A DNA stretch of 64,000 nucleotides from NCBI RefSeq assembly GCF_000496075.1, contig NZ_AWXZ01000007.1, positions 124,001-188,000 on the forward strand. Reading direction: 5' to 3'. Every line of letters begins with the position of its first letter. Within the stretch, counting starts at the first letter, position 1. This DNA is from Lutibaculum baratangense AMV1. Its GTDB lineage: Bacteria > Pseudomonadota > Alphaproteobacteria > Rhizobiales > Tepidamorphaceae. Position numbers and translations under genes: made by a program. Shown here piece after piece: positions 56,143-64,000 of the stretch. Under the pieces are notes generated by a model. It was not told where the DNA came from, searched no databases, and saw only the letters and a list, made by a program, of their open reading frames with translations.

Positions 56143-56276
56143 GAGGTCGTGCAAACCGTTGCTATCTCCGCTCGTCTCGGCCGAGCCGGGCGGACTTTAG
56201 CTGAAACCCGCGCCGGCGCAACCATTGGCCGCGGGATCTCGCTGCCGGTGCAATCGAGCGGAAATGTGACACGCGC

Positions 56277-57218
56277 TCAGGACACTTCCGGTCCGTAGGC
56301 GGCAGCCGGCAGCCGAGCCCCGAGATCGGCATGGGCCGCGCTGCGCCGCCCGGAGGGCTGGCCGTAGCTCCAGCTCCACGCATCGGGATCGGCCATCAGT
56401 GCGGACACGACCGCGGCGTTGATCCGGTGGCCGCCGCGCACCGAGCGATACGAGCCCAGGATGGGCGCCCCAGCGAGGCTCAGATCGCCGATCGCGTCGA
56501 GCACCTTGTGGCGCACGAACTCGTCGGCGTAACGCAGCCCCTCCGGATTGACCACCTCGCCCTCGCCGACCACGAGCGTGTTGTCGAGGGACGCGCCGAG
56601 CGCGAGGCCCTTCGCCCACATCGTCTCGACGTCTCTGAGGAAGCCGAAGGTGCGCGCCCGCGAGACGTCCCGTGCGAAGCTGCCGCCCGCGAAATCGAAC
56701 GCGTAGGACTGCCTGCCGATCAGCTCGTCGTCGAAACGGATCTCCAGCTCGACGCGCCGGCCGTCGAACGGCAGAAGCTCGCCGGACGCTCCGCCTTCCT
56801 GCACGCGAACGGGCTTCAGAACCTTGATGTAGCGGCGCGGCGCCGAGATCGCACGAATTCCGACCGCGAGGATCGCCTCCACGAACGGGGCGGAACTCCC
56901 GTCCATGATCGGCATCTCCGGGCCGTCGACCTCGACGAGGAGGTTGTCTATCCCCAGACCCGCGATCGCCGCCATCAGATGCTCGACGGTCGCGATCGAG
57001 CCGCGCTCGTTGCCCAGCACGGTGCAACGTGCCGTCGACACGACGGAGGAATGGAGTGCAGGAATCTCGATCTCGCCGCCGTTGGCGACGCTCACGAAGA
57101 CGATACCCGCATCAGCGCCTGCCGGCTGCAGCCTGACGGTCGCCCTGTCGCCGCTGTGGACCCCCACGCCCGAGAGCCGGATTTCGTTGCGGATCGTGGT
57201 CTGAAGCGTGGTGTTCAT
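56277..57218 (-). CDS. lpxC: LpxC, UDP-3-O-acyl-N-acetylglucosamine deacetylase
   Basis: The 313-residue zinc enzyme catalyses the first committed step of lipid A synthesis. Zinc ligands H80 (ATVEHLMAA), H237 and D241 (RHKVLDAIGD) are intact, as is the active-site H264 (RGGHRINAA). The gene lies between bamD and ftsZ on the same strand, matching the division and envelope cluster order. The 268-base gap to ftsZ carries a hairpin and probably the lpxC promoter. Confidence 0.96.
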   Translation of the reverse strand: MNTTLQTTIRNEIRLSGVGVHSGDRATVRLQPAGADAGIVFVSVANGGEIEIPALHSSVVSTARCTVLGNERGSIATVEHLMAAIAGLGIDNLLVEVDGPEMPIMDGSSAPFVEAILAVGIRAISAPRRYIKVLKPVRVQEGGASGELLPFDGRRVELEIRFDDELIGRQSYAFDFAGGSFARDVSRARTFGFLRDVETMWAKGLALGASLDNTLVVGEGEVVNPEGLRYADEFVRHKVLDAIGDLSLAGAPILGSYRSVRGGHRINAAVVSALMADPDAWSWSYGQPSGRRSAAHADLGARLPAAAYGPEVS

Positions 57219-57437
57219 CGTGCCCGTCTCGAGGAGCCGGCGAAGCGCCGACCGAGGTCTGTCAGTCCGAGCTTTCGTCGCGGTGCTGCGGCCGGCTCGG
57301 TCGTGAGATATCCGGGAGAGCTCCGGAGCGATCGGGAATCGAACTCGCGTGCGCGACGCGGGATCCCGATGCGTCAGCTTTTAGCGAGTCCCCCTGGTCG
57401 AGCCAAATCACGCTTGTTTACGCTCTGTTACGCGGGA

Positions 57438-57463
57438 ACGGAGGGCGTTTTCGCGCCCTCCGT
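57438..57463. terminator. hairpin after ftsZ
   Basis: Arms ACGGAGGGCG (57438-57447) and CGCCCTCCGT (57454-57463) form a perfect 10-bp stem with a six-base loop, 24 bases after the ftsZ stop. No T-run follows on the minus strand, so it may attenuate rather than fully stop transcription into lpxC. Confidence 0.65.
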
Positions 57464-57486
57464 CCCCAGCTTCGTCGCGTCCCGCC

Positions 57487-59100
57487 TCAGTTCGCCTGCC
57501 GGCGGAGGAAGGCCGGGATCTCGTACTGGTCGTCTTCCACCGCGGCCGGGCGACGGGGGGCGCTCGCCACCTGCGGGGCGTGACGCTGCTGCGGCGCAGG
57601 AGCCTGCGGCCGGGGCGCGGGCTTCGCGAACTCCGAGACGGGCTCGCGTGCCGGGGCCGGAGCCTCCCGCTGCGGCTGCTGCTGCGCCTCGGGCTCCTCG
57701 TCCCGGCGCGCGAAGTTCTGCGCCAGACGGCCGAGCAGGCCAGGCTTGCGGCGCGCGGCCTCGGGCGCGGCCTCGGCCGCCCCCGGGATCATGCCGTGCG
57801 CACGCATCTCGCGCTGCGCGACGAGAGGGAAGTCCTCGACGCGCGGCAGCCTGGGACCGCCATGAGGGGTCTGCGGCTCGATCGCCTGCTGCGGCTCCTC
57901 GTGCCCGTAGTAGGCCTCGTCCGCATAGAAGTCCTGCTCGTCCTGCGAGACGAAGCTCTCCGGCGCGTCATCCTGCAGGTCGGCCGCCTGAGCGTGCTCG
58001 TAGGACGGCTCCGGCTGGTAGGCCTGCGGCTCCGGGCGCTGCGCCTGGATCTGGACCGGCCTTTCCTTCGGCTTGCGGAGACGCTCGGTGAGGTCGTTGA
58101 TCGCCGCCTCGGCCGTGCGCTCGACGGCGGTGCCGGCCTGGTCGATGCCCGTGGCGACGACGGAGACGCGGATGACGCCCTCGAGGCTCTCGTCGAAGGT
58201 GGCGCCGAGGATGATGTTCGCCTCCGGGTCGACCTCCTCGCGGATGCGGGTGGCCGCCTCGTCGACCTCGAAGAGAGTGAGGTCGTTGCCGCCGGTGATC
58301 GAGATCAGGAGGCCTCGCGCACCGCGCATCGAGATCTCGTCGAGAAGCGGGTTCGCGATGGCCGCCTCGGCTGCCTGGATCGCGCGCTTGTCGCCCGACG
58401 CCTCGCCGGTGCCCATCATCGCCTTGCCCATGTTGCGCATGACGGCGCGCACGTCGGCGAAGTCGAGGTTGATGAGGCCTTCCTTCACCATGAGGTCGGT
58501 GATGCAGGCGACGCCCGAGTAGAGCACCTGGTCGGCCATCGCGAAGGCTTCGGCGAAGGTGGTGCGCTCGTTCGCGATCCGGAACAGGTTCTGGTTCGGG
58601 ATCACGATCAGCGTGTCGACGCAGCTCTGCAGCTCCTCGATGCCCGCCTCCGCGACCTTCATGCGGCGCTTGCCCTCGAAGTCGAAGGGCTTCGTCACGA
58701 CGCCCACCGTCAGGATGCCGAGATCCCGCGCCGCCTGGGCGATGACAGGTGCGGCGCCCGTGCCGGTGCCGCCGCCCATGCCGGCGGTGATGAACACCAT
58801 GTGGGCGCCGGAAAGGTGGTCGTTGATCTCGTCGATCGCCTCCTCGGCGGCCGCGCGGCCGACCTCGGGCTGGGAGCCGGCGCCCAGACCCTCGGTGACG
58901 GCGACACCCATCTGGATGATGCGCTCGGCCGCCGAGGTCGACAGCGCCTGCGCATCGGTGTTGGCCACGACGAACTCGACGCCCTTGAGCCCCGATTCGA
59001 TCATGTTGTTGACGGCATTGCCGCCGGCGCCGCCGGTGCCGAAAACCGTGATCTTTGGCTTCAGCTCGGTGATGTCCGGCATCTTCAGGTTGATGGTCAT
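57487..59100 (-). CDS. ftsZ: FtsZ, cell-division tubulin homologue
   Basis: The 537-residue product forms the division ring. The GTP-binding signature GGGTGTG is at 109-115, and the T7-type loop region follows in the second domain ([11 protein letters not shown]). A long disordered linker rich in Gln, Glu and Pro spans about residues 320-510, much longer than in E. coli but usual in Hyphomicrobiales. The conserved C-terminal peptide EIPAFLRRQ is intact and should bind FtsA. The ATG at 59100 follows GAGGG. Confidence 0.97.
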   Translation of the reverse strand: MTINLKMPDITELKPKITVFGTGGAGGNAVNNMIESGLKGVEFVVANTDAQALSTSAAERIIQMGVAVTEGLGAGSQPEVGRAAAEEAIDEINDHLSGAHMVFITAGMGGGTGTGAAPVIAQAARDLGILTVGVVTKPFDFEGKRRMKVAEAGIEELQSCVDTLIVIPNQNLFRIANERTTFAEAFAMADQVLYSGVACITDLMVKEGLINLDFADVRAVMRNMGKAMMGTGEASGDKRAIQAAEAAIANPLLDEISMRGARGLLISITGGNDLTLFEVDEAATRIREEVDPEANIILGATFDESLEGVIRVSVVATGIDQAGTAVERTAEAAINDLTERLRKPKERPVQIQAQRPEPQAYQPEPSYEHAQAADLQDDAPESFVSQDEQDFYADEAYYGHEEPQQAIEPQTPHGGPRLPRVEDFPLVAQREMRAHGMIPGAAEAAPEAARRKPGLLGRLAQNFARRDEEPEAQQQPQREAPAPAREPVSEFAKPAPRPQAPAPQQRHAPQVASAPRRPAAVEDDQYEIPAFLRRQAN

Positions 59101-59157
59101 GGCACCCTCGTCTCTAATCACTTGTTCTCTGCCGGCACCGTGGCCGCCGCAGACACT

Positions 59158-60477
59158 TCAGAAGCTTTCGCGTATCCAGTTCCCGACGCGCGCGAGATAG
59201 CCGCCGGACGTACCCGCATGAGCGCCACCGGCCCCGCGCCGGTGATGTTCCACATTGGCCACCAGCGGGTAGGCGAGCAGACCGGCCGTGACGGCGAAGG
59301 CCGGGCCCTTGGCCGCGTCGGGCAAGTTCTTCACGCCGACGGGCCTGCCAATGCGGATCTTGAGGCCGAGGATCCTCTCGGCCAGTTCGACCATCCCGGG
59401 CAGCTGGCTCGCGCCGCCCGTGAGCACCGCCCGCCCGCCGGCGAGGCCGGAGAACGGCGTGGCGCGGAACCTCTCGCGCAGGAGCTCCAGGATCTCCTCG
59501 ACGCGGGGGCGTACGATCTCGGTGATCTGGGCCCGCGAGACGAGGTGGCTGCCGCCGGCTCCCTCGACCTCCCCCACCAGCGGGACGCTGATGCCGTCGC
59601 CATGGAAGGAGCCCGCGCCGAGCGCGCTGCCGTAGAGCGTCTTGATCCGCTCCGCCGCCTCGAGCGAGGTGGAGAGGCCGCGCGCCAGGTCCATGGTGAT
59701 GTGGTGACCGCCTATCGCCACCCCGTCGGAGTAGACGAAGCGGCCATGAGCGAAGATCCCGTAGGTCGTCGTGCCGCCGCCCATGTCGATGACGGCGGAA
59801 CCAAGCTCCGATTCGTCGCCGACCATTGCGCCCAGCCCCGCCGCATACGGGCTCGCCACGACGGCCTCGACGGTCAGGTGGCAGCGCTCGACGCACAGGA
59901 CGAGGTTGCGCGCGGGCGCGGCCTCGGCGGTGACGAGATGCATGTCGACGCCGAGCTCGTGGCCGGCCATGCCGCGCGGATCGCGGATGCCGCCGGCGCC
60001 GTCGAGCGAGAAGGCGATCGGCAGGGCGTGCAGGGCGACGCGGCTCGACTGTATGGAATGGGCGCGGCCGGCCTCAAGGCCGCGGCGAACGTCGCCCTCC
60101 TTGACCTCCGGGCCCACGACGTCGACGCAGGCCGAGAAGTTCTGGCTGTTCAGGCGCCCGGCGCCGAGATTGACGATCACCGACGCGACGGTGACGCCGG
60201 CCATCCGCTCGGCCGCGTCGACGGCGAGGCGGATGGAGCGCTCCGTCGCCTCCATGTCGACGATCGCGCCGCGCTTCATGCCGGTCGCGCGCTGGTGGCC
60301 CACGCCGAGCACCTCGATGGCGTGGCTGCGCGCTTCCTGCTCCTTGCCCTGCGGCTTCAGCCGGGCGATCACGCAGGTGATCTTGATCGATCCGATGTCG
60401 AGCACGGCGACCACGGCGGCCTTGCCGGCGGCGACGCCCTTCGACCGGGGCAGCCAGTCGTCCTGACGCCTCGTCAT
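59158..60477 (-). CDS. ftsA: FtsA, actin-like division protein
   Basis: The 439-residue protein belongs to the actin/Hsp70 fold: AVLDIGSIKITCV (phosphate 1), SAVIDMGGGTTTYGIF (phosphate 2) and VLTGGASQLPGM (adenosine motif). The C-terminal helix WIRESF should tether it to the membrane. FtsA links FtsZ to the inner membrane and recruits the divisome. Its ATG overlaps the ftsQ stop (ATGA), and it ends 57 bases before ftsZ. Confidence 0.96.
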   Translation of the reverse strand: MTRRQDDWLPRSKGVAAGKAAVVAVLDIGSIKITCVIARLKPQGKEQEARSHAIEVLGVGHQRATGMKRGAIVDMEATERSIRLAVDAAERMAGVTVASVIVNLGAGRLNSQNFSACVDVVGPEVKEGDVRRGLEAGRAHSIQSSRVALHALPIAFSLDGAGGIRDPRGMAGHELGVDMHLVTAEAAPARNLVLCVERCHLTVEAVVASPYAAGLGAMVGDESELGSAVIDMGGGTTTYGIFAHGRFVYSDGVAIGGHHITMDLARGLSTSLEAAERIKTLYGSALGAGSFHGDGISVPLVGEVEGAGGSHLVSRAQITEIVRPRVEEILELLRERFRATPFSGLAGGRAVLTGGASQLPGMVELAERILGLKIRIGRPVGVKNLPDAAKGPAFAVTAGLLAYPLVANVEHHRRGAGGAHAGTSGGYLARVGNWIRESF

Positions 60478-61409
60478 ATGCTCTTGCCCTTGTTCTTGCG
60501 GCCGTTGCGGCCTTCGAAGCTCGCCTTGCGCTGCATGGCGGCCTGCTCCGAGAGCTTCAGGATGATGCGGTCGGGGAGGCGTAGATCCACGGCCACGAGA
60601 TCGCGGGAGAGAAGGGCCTCGTCGCGATCGAGCTCCGCGAGCTCCGCGACCGCCCCCGCGGCGTCCACCTCGGGAAGCTTCACCTCGACCCCGTTGTCGA
60701 GCCGCACGTTCCAGCGCCGGTCGGCGACCCGGACGGCGGCGCGGAAGCGGGCCGCGACGCGCGGATGCGCCCGGACGATGTCCATGAGGTCGGCGGCGCC
60801 GCGGTTCGCGCCGTAGCCGACGAGGAGCGGGAGGCTCGCGAAGCGCGGCTCGGTCAGCTCCTCGATCGCGCCGCCATCCCGGCCGACGATCGAGACGATC
60901 CCGCCGATCTGCCAGAGGGCGAACGCCTCGCGCTCCTTGACGTCGATCCGGAGGGTGTTCGGGTACAGCTTCTGGACGGTCGCCTCCTCGACCCACGGCA
61001 GCTCCATGAGGCGCTGCCGGGCCAGGAAGGGATCGAAGGTCAGGATCGACGGCGACGAGGCGAGGTCGAGCGCCTGGACGATCTCGTCCTCGCTCGTCTC
61101 GTCCGCCCCCGTGATCTGGATGCTGTGGACCCCGAGGCCCGTCACGGCGGCGACCTCCGCCGTGGCGCGGACGGCCCCTTCGCGGAAGCTCTGGATGTGG
61201 TCGCCGAGAACGATGCCGTAGGCGGTCGTCGCCGCGAAGAAGGCGCCCGTCGCCATCAGCCCCGCGCGGCGCGGCAGGTGCAGCTCGACGAAGCTCCGCG
61301 CCACCCTAAGGGCGGGGGCGTAGGCACCGACGCCGAGCGCATCGAGAAGGCGGGACCTTCTCTGCCTCCCGGCACCCGACGACTGGAGCATTTCGTGAAC
61401 TCTACCCAT
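60474..61409 (-). CDS. ftsQ: FtsQ, divisome membrane protein
   Basis: The 311-residue protein has a cytoplasmic basic N-terminus, one membrane segment (about residues 50-70, LMATGAFFAATTAYGIVLG), then the POTRA domain (GLGVHSIQITGADETSEDEIVQAL, parts) and the FtsQ beta domain (PWVEEATVQKLYPNTLRIDVKER, parts). FtsQ bridges early and late division proteins. The start is the ATG at 61409, nine bases after the ddl stop; the 3' end overlaps ftsA. Confidence 0.94.
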   Translation of the reverse strand: MGRVHEMLQSSGAGRQRRSRLLDALGVGAYAPALRVARSFVELHLPRRAGLMATGAFFAATTAYGIVLGDHIQSFREGAVRATAEVAAVTGLGVHSIQITGADETSEDEIVQALDLASSPSILTFDPFLARQRLMELPWVEEATVQKLYPNTLRIDVKEREAFALWQIGGIVSIVGRDGGAIEELTEPRFASLPLLVGYGANRGAADLMDIVRAHPRVAARFRAAVRVADRRWNVRLDNGVEVKLPEVDAAGAVAELAELDRDEALLSRDLVAVDLRLPDRIILKLSEQAAMQRKASFEGRNGRKNKGKSI

Positions 61410-61418
61410 ACCTGCGCC

Positions 61419-62339
61419 CTAGCGGTTGCACCCGGCATCCTCGACCATCCAGCGCACCAGCTCGGGAAAGCTGTGCCCCGCGTGCGCGGCCATTTCCGGC
61501 ACGAGGGACGTCGCCGTCATGCCGGGCTGCGTGTTGACCTCGAGGCAGACGAGACCGGAGGCACCCTCCGCCCTTTCGTCGTACCGGAAGTCCGCTCGAC
61601 TCACGCCGCGACACCCGAGCGCTTGATGCGCCTTGAGCGCTACTCTCTGCACTTCTTGGTAAACAAAGGGTGAAATCTCGGCCGGCAGAATGTGGCGAGA
61701 GCCGCCGGCGGCATATTTTGCCTGGAAATCGTAGAAGCCCTGCTCGGGCACGATATCGATCACGCCGAGGGCCACGTCGCCCATCACCGCGCAGGTCAGC
61801 TCGCGGCCGGAAACGTAACGTTCCACAAGGACTTCGTCGCCGAACTTCCACTCGTCGGAGTAGAGCTCCTGCGGCGGATGCTCGCGGCCCTCGGGCACGA
61901 TGAAGACGCCGAAGCTCGACCCTTCGGCGTTCGGCTTGATGACGTAGGGAGGCGGCAGAACGTGCCGCCTCGCCGCCTCCAGGCGGTCGACGAGCCTGCC
62001 CTCCGCGACGGGGATTCCGGCCGCCTTGAAGATCGTCCGCGCCCGCGACTTGTCCATCGCCAGGGCCGAGGCGAGAACGCCGGAGTGGGTGTAGGGGATG
62101 CCGAGAAACTCCAGCAATCCCTGGACCTTGCCGTCTTCTCCGAAAGGTCCGTGCAAGGCGTTGAAGACGACGTCGGGCTTCAGTTCCTGCAGCACCGAGC
62201 CGATCGTCCTGTCCACGTCGACCTTCGTGACGCGGTAGCCGGCCTCCTCGAGGGCCTTCGCGCAGGCGGTGCCGGAGGAGAGGCTGACCTCACGCTCCGC
62301 GGACCAGCCGCCCATCAGGACGGCAACGTGCTTCGTCAT
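61419..62339 (-). CDS. ddl: D-alanine--D-alanine ligase
   Basis: The 306-residue ATP-grasp enzyme makes the D-Ala-D-Ala dipeptide for peptidoglycan precursors. The N-terminal GGWSAEREVSLSSG, the glycine-rich loop PNAEGSSFGVFIV, and the C-terminal EVNTQPGMTATSLVP are intact. It lies between murB and ftsQ as expected. A 182-base gap separates it from murB. Confidence 0.95.
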   Translation of the reverse strand: MTKHVAVLMGGWSAEREVSLSSGTACAKALEEAGYRVTKVDVDRTIGSVLQELKPDVVFNALHGPFGEDGKVQGLLEFLGIPYTHSGVLASALAMDKSRARTIFKAAGIPVAEGRLVDRLEAARRHVLPPPYVIKPNAEGSSFGVFIVPEGREHPPQELYSDEWKFGDEVLVERYVSGRELTCAVMGDVALGVIDIVPEQGFYDFQAKYAAGGSRHILPAEISPFVYQEVQRVALKAHQALGCRGVSRADFRYDERAEGASGLVCLEVNTQPGMTATSLVPEMAAHAGHSFPELVRWMVEDAGCNR

Positions 62340-62521
62340 CGCTTCTCAACCCTTCTGTTGCGAACAGGCTCTGCCGTTCGGATGGCCGACGGGCTCGTGC
62401 ACAGGATCGATCGCGGACTTCGTGTCGAGGCTCGTCGGCGTCTGACGTCCGCGGCCGCTCCGGCGCGGCCCGTGCGGACACGGAGGATGGGGCGGCCGTC
62501 TCCGGCCACGGGCGCGGCTCC
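62340..62521. other. 182-base gap between ddl and murB
   Basis: The gap breaks an otherwise tightly packed cluster. No frame has a convincing start, ribosome site and protein-like composition. It may hold a promoter for ddl and the fts genes. I see no hairpin of note. Confidence 0.4.
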
Positions 62522-63484
62522 TCAGGCGGCGCGGCGGCCGAGGAACGGCTCGACCTCGCGGCCGGCGGCGAAGTCGCCCACCCGCTTGATCTCCCAGTCG
62601 AGCGCGACGCCGCTCGTCTCGAGCACGCGGGCGCGGACGGTCTCGCCGAGCGTCTCGATGTCGTGGGCGGTCGCGTCGCCCGTGTTGATGAGGAAGTTGC
62701 AGTGCATCTCGGAGACCTGCGCGCCGCCGATCCTGAGGCCGCGGCATCCCGCCTGGTCGACGAGCTGCCAGGCCTTGCCGCCCGGCGGGTTCTTGAAGGT
62801 CGAGCCGCCGGTGCGGCTCTTCACCGGCTGGGACGACTCCCGGCTGTCCGTGATCGCGTTCATCTCGGCGAGAATCGTCTCGCGATCACCCTCATCGCCC
62901 TGGAACAGCGCCTCGGTGAAGATCCAGTCGGCCGGCGCCTCGCTGTGGCGGTAGCTCATGCCGAGTTCCGCCGCCGGCACCTCGCGGATGCGGCCGGAGC
63001 GGTCGACGGCGCGGACGGAGACGAGCGCGTCCTTCGTCTCGCCGCCATAGGCCCCCGCGTTCATCCGCAGTGCCCCGCCGAGGCCGCCGGGAATGCCCCG
63101 GAAGAAGGAGAGGCCCGACAGCGCAGCATCGGCGGCCGCGCGCGCGACCTTCACGTCCGGAACCGCCGCCCCGACACGCAGCCGACCGCCCTCCTCCACC
63201 TCGACCTTCGCGAAGCCGCGCCCGAGCCGCACGACCACGCCGGGCACGCCGCCGTCGCGGATGAGAGAGTTCGAGCCGAGGCCGATCACCCGAACGGGAA
63301 GGTCGGACGGGGCCCTCGAGAGGAAATATGCGAGATCCTCCTCGTCGGCCGGCGAGAACAGGACCTGTGCCGGTCCCCCGACGCGGAACCAGGTGATCGG
63401 CGCCATGTCCTCGTTGGCCGAGAGCCGGCCCCTGAGGTCCGGCGCGGCCTCGCGCAGGGCGGGAAGGATGTCGGCGTGGCTCAT
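62522..63484 (-). CDS. murB: MurB, UDP-N-acetylenolpyruvoylglucosamine reductase
   Basis: The 320-residue FAD enzyme reduces enolpyruvyl-UDP-GlcNAc to UDP-MurNAc. Landmarks are [15 protein letters not shown] and [20 protein letters not shown] (FAD domain), the catalytic tyrosine and arginine in [19 protein letters not shown], and a late glutamate in [12 protein letters not shown]. The length and [10 protein letters not shown] motif mark the type II (short) MurB class. The ATG at 63484 overlaps the murC stop (ATGA). Confidence 0.96.
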   Translation of the reverse strand: MSHADILPALREAAPDLRGRLSANEDMAPITWFRVGGPAQVLFSPADEEDLAYFLSRAPSDLPVRVIGLGSNSLIRDGGVPGVVVRLGRGFAKVEVEEGGRLRVGAAVPDVKVARAAADAALSGLSFFRGIPGGLGGALRMNAGAYGGETKDALVSVRAVDRSGRIREVPAAELGMSYRHSEAPADWIFTEALFQGDEGDRETILAEMNAITDSRESSQPVKSRTGGSTFKNPPGGKAWQLVDQAGCRGLRIGGAQVSEMHCNFLINTGDATAHDIETLGETVRARVLETSGVALDWEIKRVGDFAAGREVEPFLGRRAA

Positions 63485-64000
63485 GCCGGACGGTCGCTTT
63501 CGGCAAGCTGCTTCGGGAGCGCATGCGCCCACTGTGTGATGTTTCCGGCCCCGAGGCAGACGACGATGTCGCCCGGCCCCGCCAGGTTCCGCACCTCCCC
63601 GGCAAGGGCGTCGGGCGAAGAGAGCGGACGCGCGTCGCGGTGGCCCGAGGTCCTGAGACCCGCGACGAGCCCGTCACGGTCGGCACCCTCGATCGGCGCT
63701 TCCCCCGCCGAATAGACGTCGGCGACGAAGACGGTATCGGCGTCGTTGAAGCAGGTGCAGAACTCCGGGAACAGGCTCTGGAGCCGCGTGTAGCGGTGCG
63801 GCTGCACGATCGCGATCACCTTCTTGTCGGTGGCGCTGCGAGCGGCGCGAAGCACCGCCGAGATCTCGACGGGATGGTGGCCGTAGTCGTCGTAGATCGA
63901 GGCGCCGTTCCAGGTGCCCGTCAGCGTGAAGCGGCGATTGACGCCGCCGAAGCCTGCAAGCGCCCGGGCGATCTGCTCTCCCCGCACGCCGAGCCGGTCG
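63481..64000 (-). CDS. murC: MurC, UDP-N-acetylmuramate--L-alanine ligase (5' end missing)
   Basis: Only the C-terminal 173 residues are in the window; the gene runs off the right edge. The visible part is the Mur ligase C-terminal domain with [44 protein letters not shown] (read as [16 protein letters not shown]) and [11 protein letters not shown]. MurC adds L-Ala to UDP-MurNAc. The 3' end overlaps murB by four bases. Confidence 0.95.
   Translation of the reverse strand, partial: DRLGVRGEQIARALAGFGGVNRRFTLTGTWNGASIYDDYGHHPVEISAVLRAARSATDKKVIAIVQPHRYTRLQSLFPEFCTCFNDADTVFVADVYSAGEAPIEGADRDGLVAGLRTSGHRDARPLSSPDALAGEVRNLAGPGDIVVCLGAGNITQWAHALPKQLAESDRPA

Noticed and set aside
57580-60816. A very long plus-strand open frame of about 1,078 codons antisense to ftsZ, ftsA and ftsQ
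   Set aside because: Its composition is the Arg/Ala/Asp/Gly-rich pattern of high-GC antisense frames, it has no ribosome site, and the opposite strand carries intact essential genes.
62340-62521. A possible small gene between ddl and murB
   Set aside because: No frame shows a start with a ribosome site and plausible composition.

Overview
This window is chromosomal DNA from a high-GC alphaproteobacterium, most likely of the order Hyphomicrobiales (Rhizobiales). The evidence is the murC-murB-ddl-ftsQ-ftsA-ftsZ-lpxC-bamD-recN-ligA order, a circularly permuted two-piece tmRNA, an alphaproteobacterial-type SspB, and the miaA/serB, degP-hflCK and folA-thyA groupings. No insertion sequence, prophage, CRISPR array, plasmid gene, rRNA or tRNA was seen. 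Most of the window is housekeeping DNA and I did not find a convincing wholly new system.

Region by region. 1-4.3 kb: a sulfur-responsive module (two-cysteine ArsR/SmtB repressor cut by the left edge, two YeeE/YedE transporters, a Tat-exported metallo-beta-lactamase-fold protein and a small secreted protein), with an AT-rich inverted repeat in the divergent promoter. 4.4-14.1 kb: a leftward pentose cassette (LacI regulator, xylB, xylA, TIM-barrel isomerase/epimerase, Gfo/Idh/MocA dehydrogenase, and ABC ATPase, permease and binding protein), mostly coupled by overlapping start and stop codons. 14.2-21.9 kb: mixed accessory genes, namely a beta-propeller protein, a winged-helix regulator divergent from a DUF899 protein, an M29 aminopeptidase, a D,D-carboxypeptidase whose signal peptide is frameshifted off its only ATG, and an aminotransferase divergent from an Lrp-type regulator.

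21.9-32.3 kb is rich in translation and protein quality control: rpsD, miaA, serB, degP, a DUF2065 protein, hflC, hflK, folA, thyA, tmRNA and sspB. The tmRNA lies about 70 bases upstream of sspB, whose product delivers tmRNA-tagged proteins to ClpXP. 32.4-47.2 kb: a two-helix membrane protein, fumC, two small regulatory-looking proteins, a giant AsmA protein coupled to an FAD-linked D-lactate-type dehydrogenase, an SH3-domain secreted protein with a tandem charged repeat, a ClC channel, rlmJ, uvrD and a prmA-like methyltransferase without a standard start codon.

47.4-53.6 kb: an M24 aminopeptidase, ligA, a YceI protein, a cytochrome b561, and zinT behind a perfect 18-base Zur-type palindrome. 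53.6-64 kb: recN, bamD, lpxC and the division and cell-wall cluster ftsZ, ftsA, ftsQ, ddl, murB, murC, read leftward, with murC cut by the right edge. Many starts are GTG or TTG; where the ribosome binding site decided the start, this is stated.
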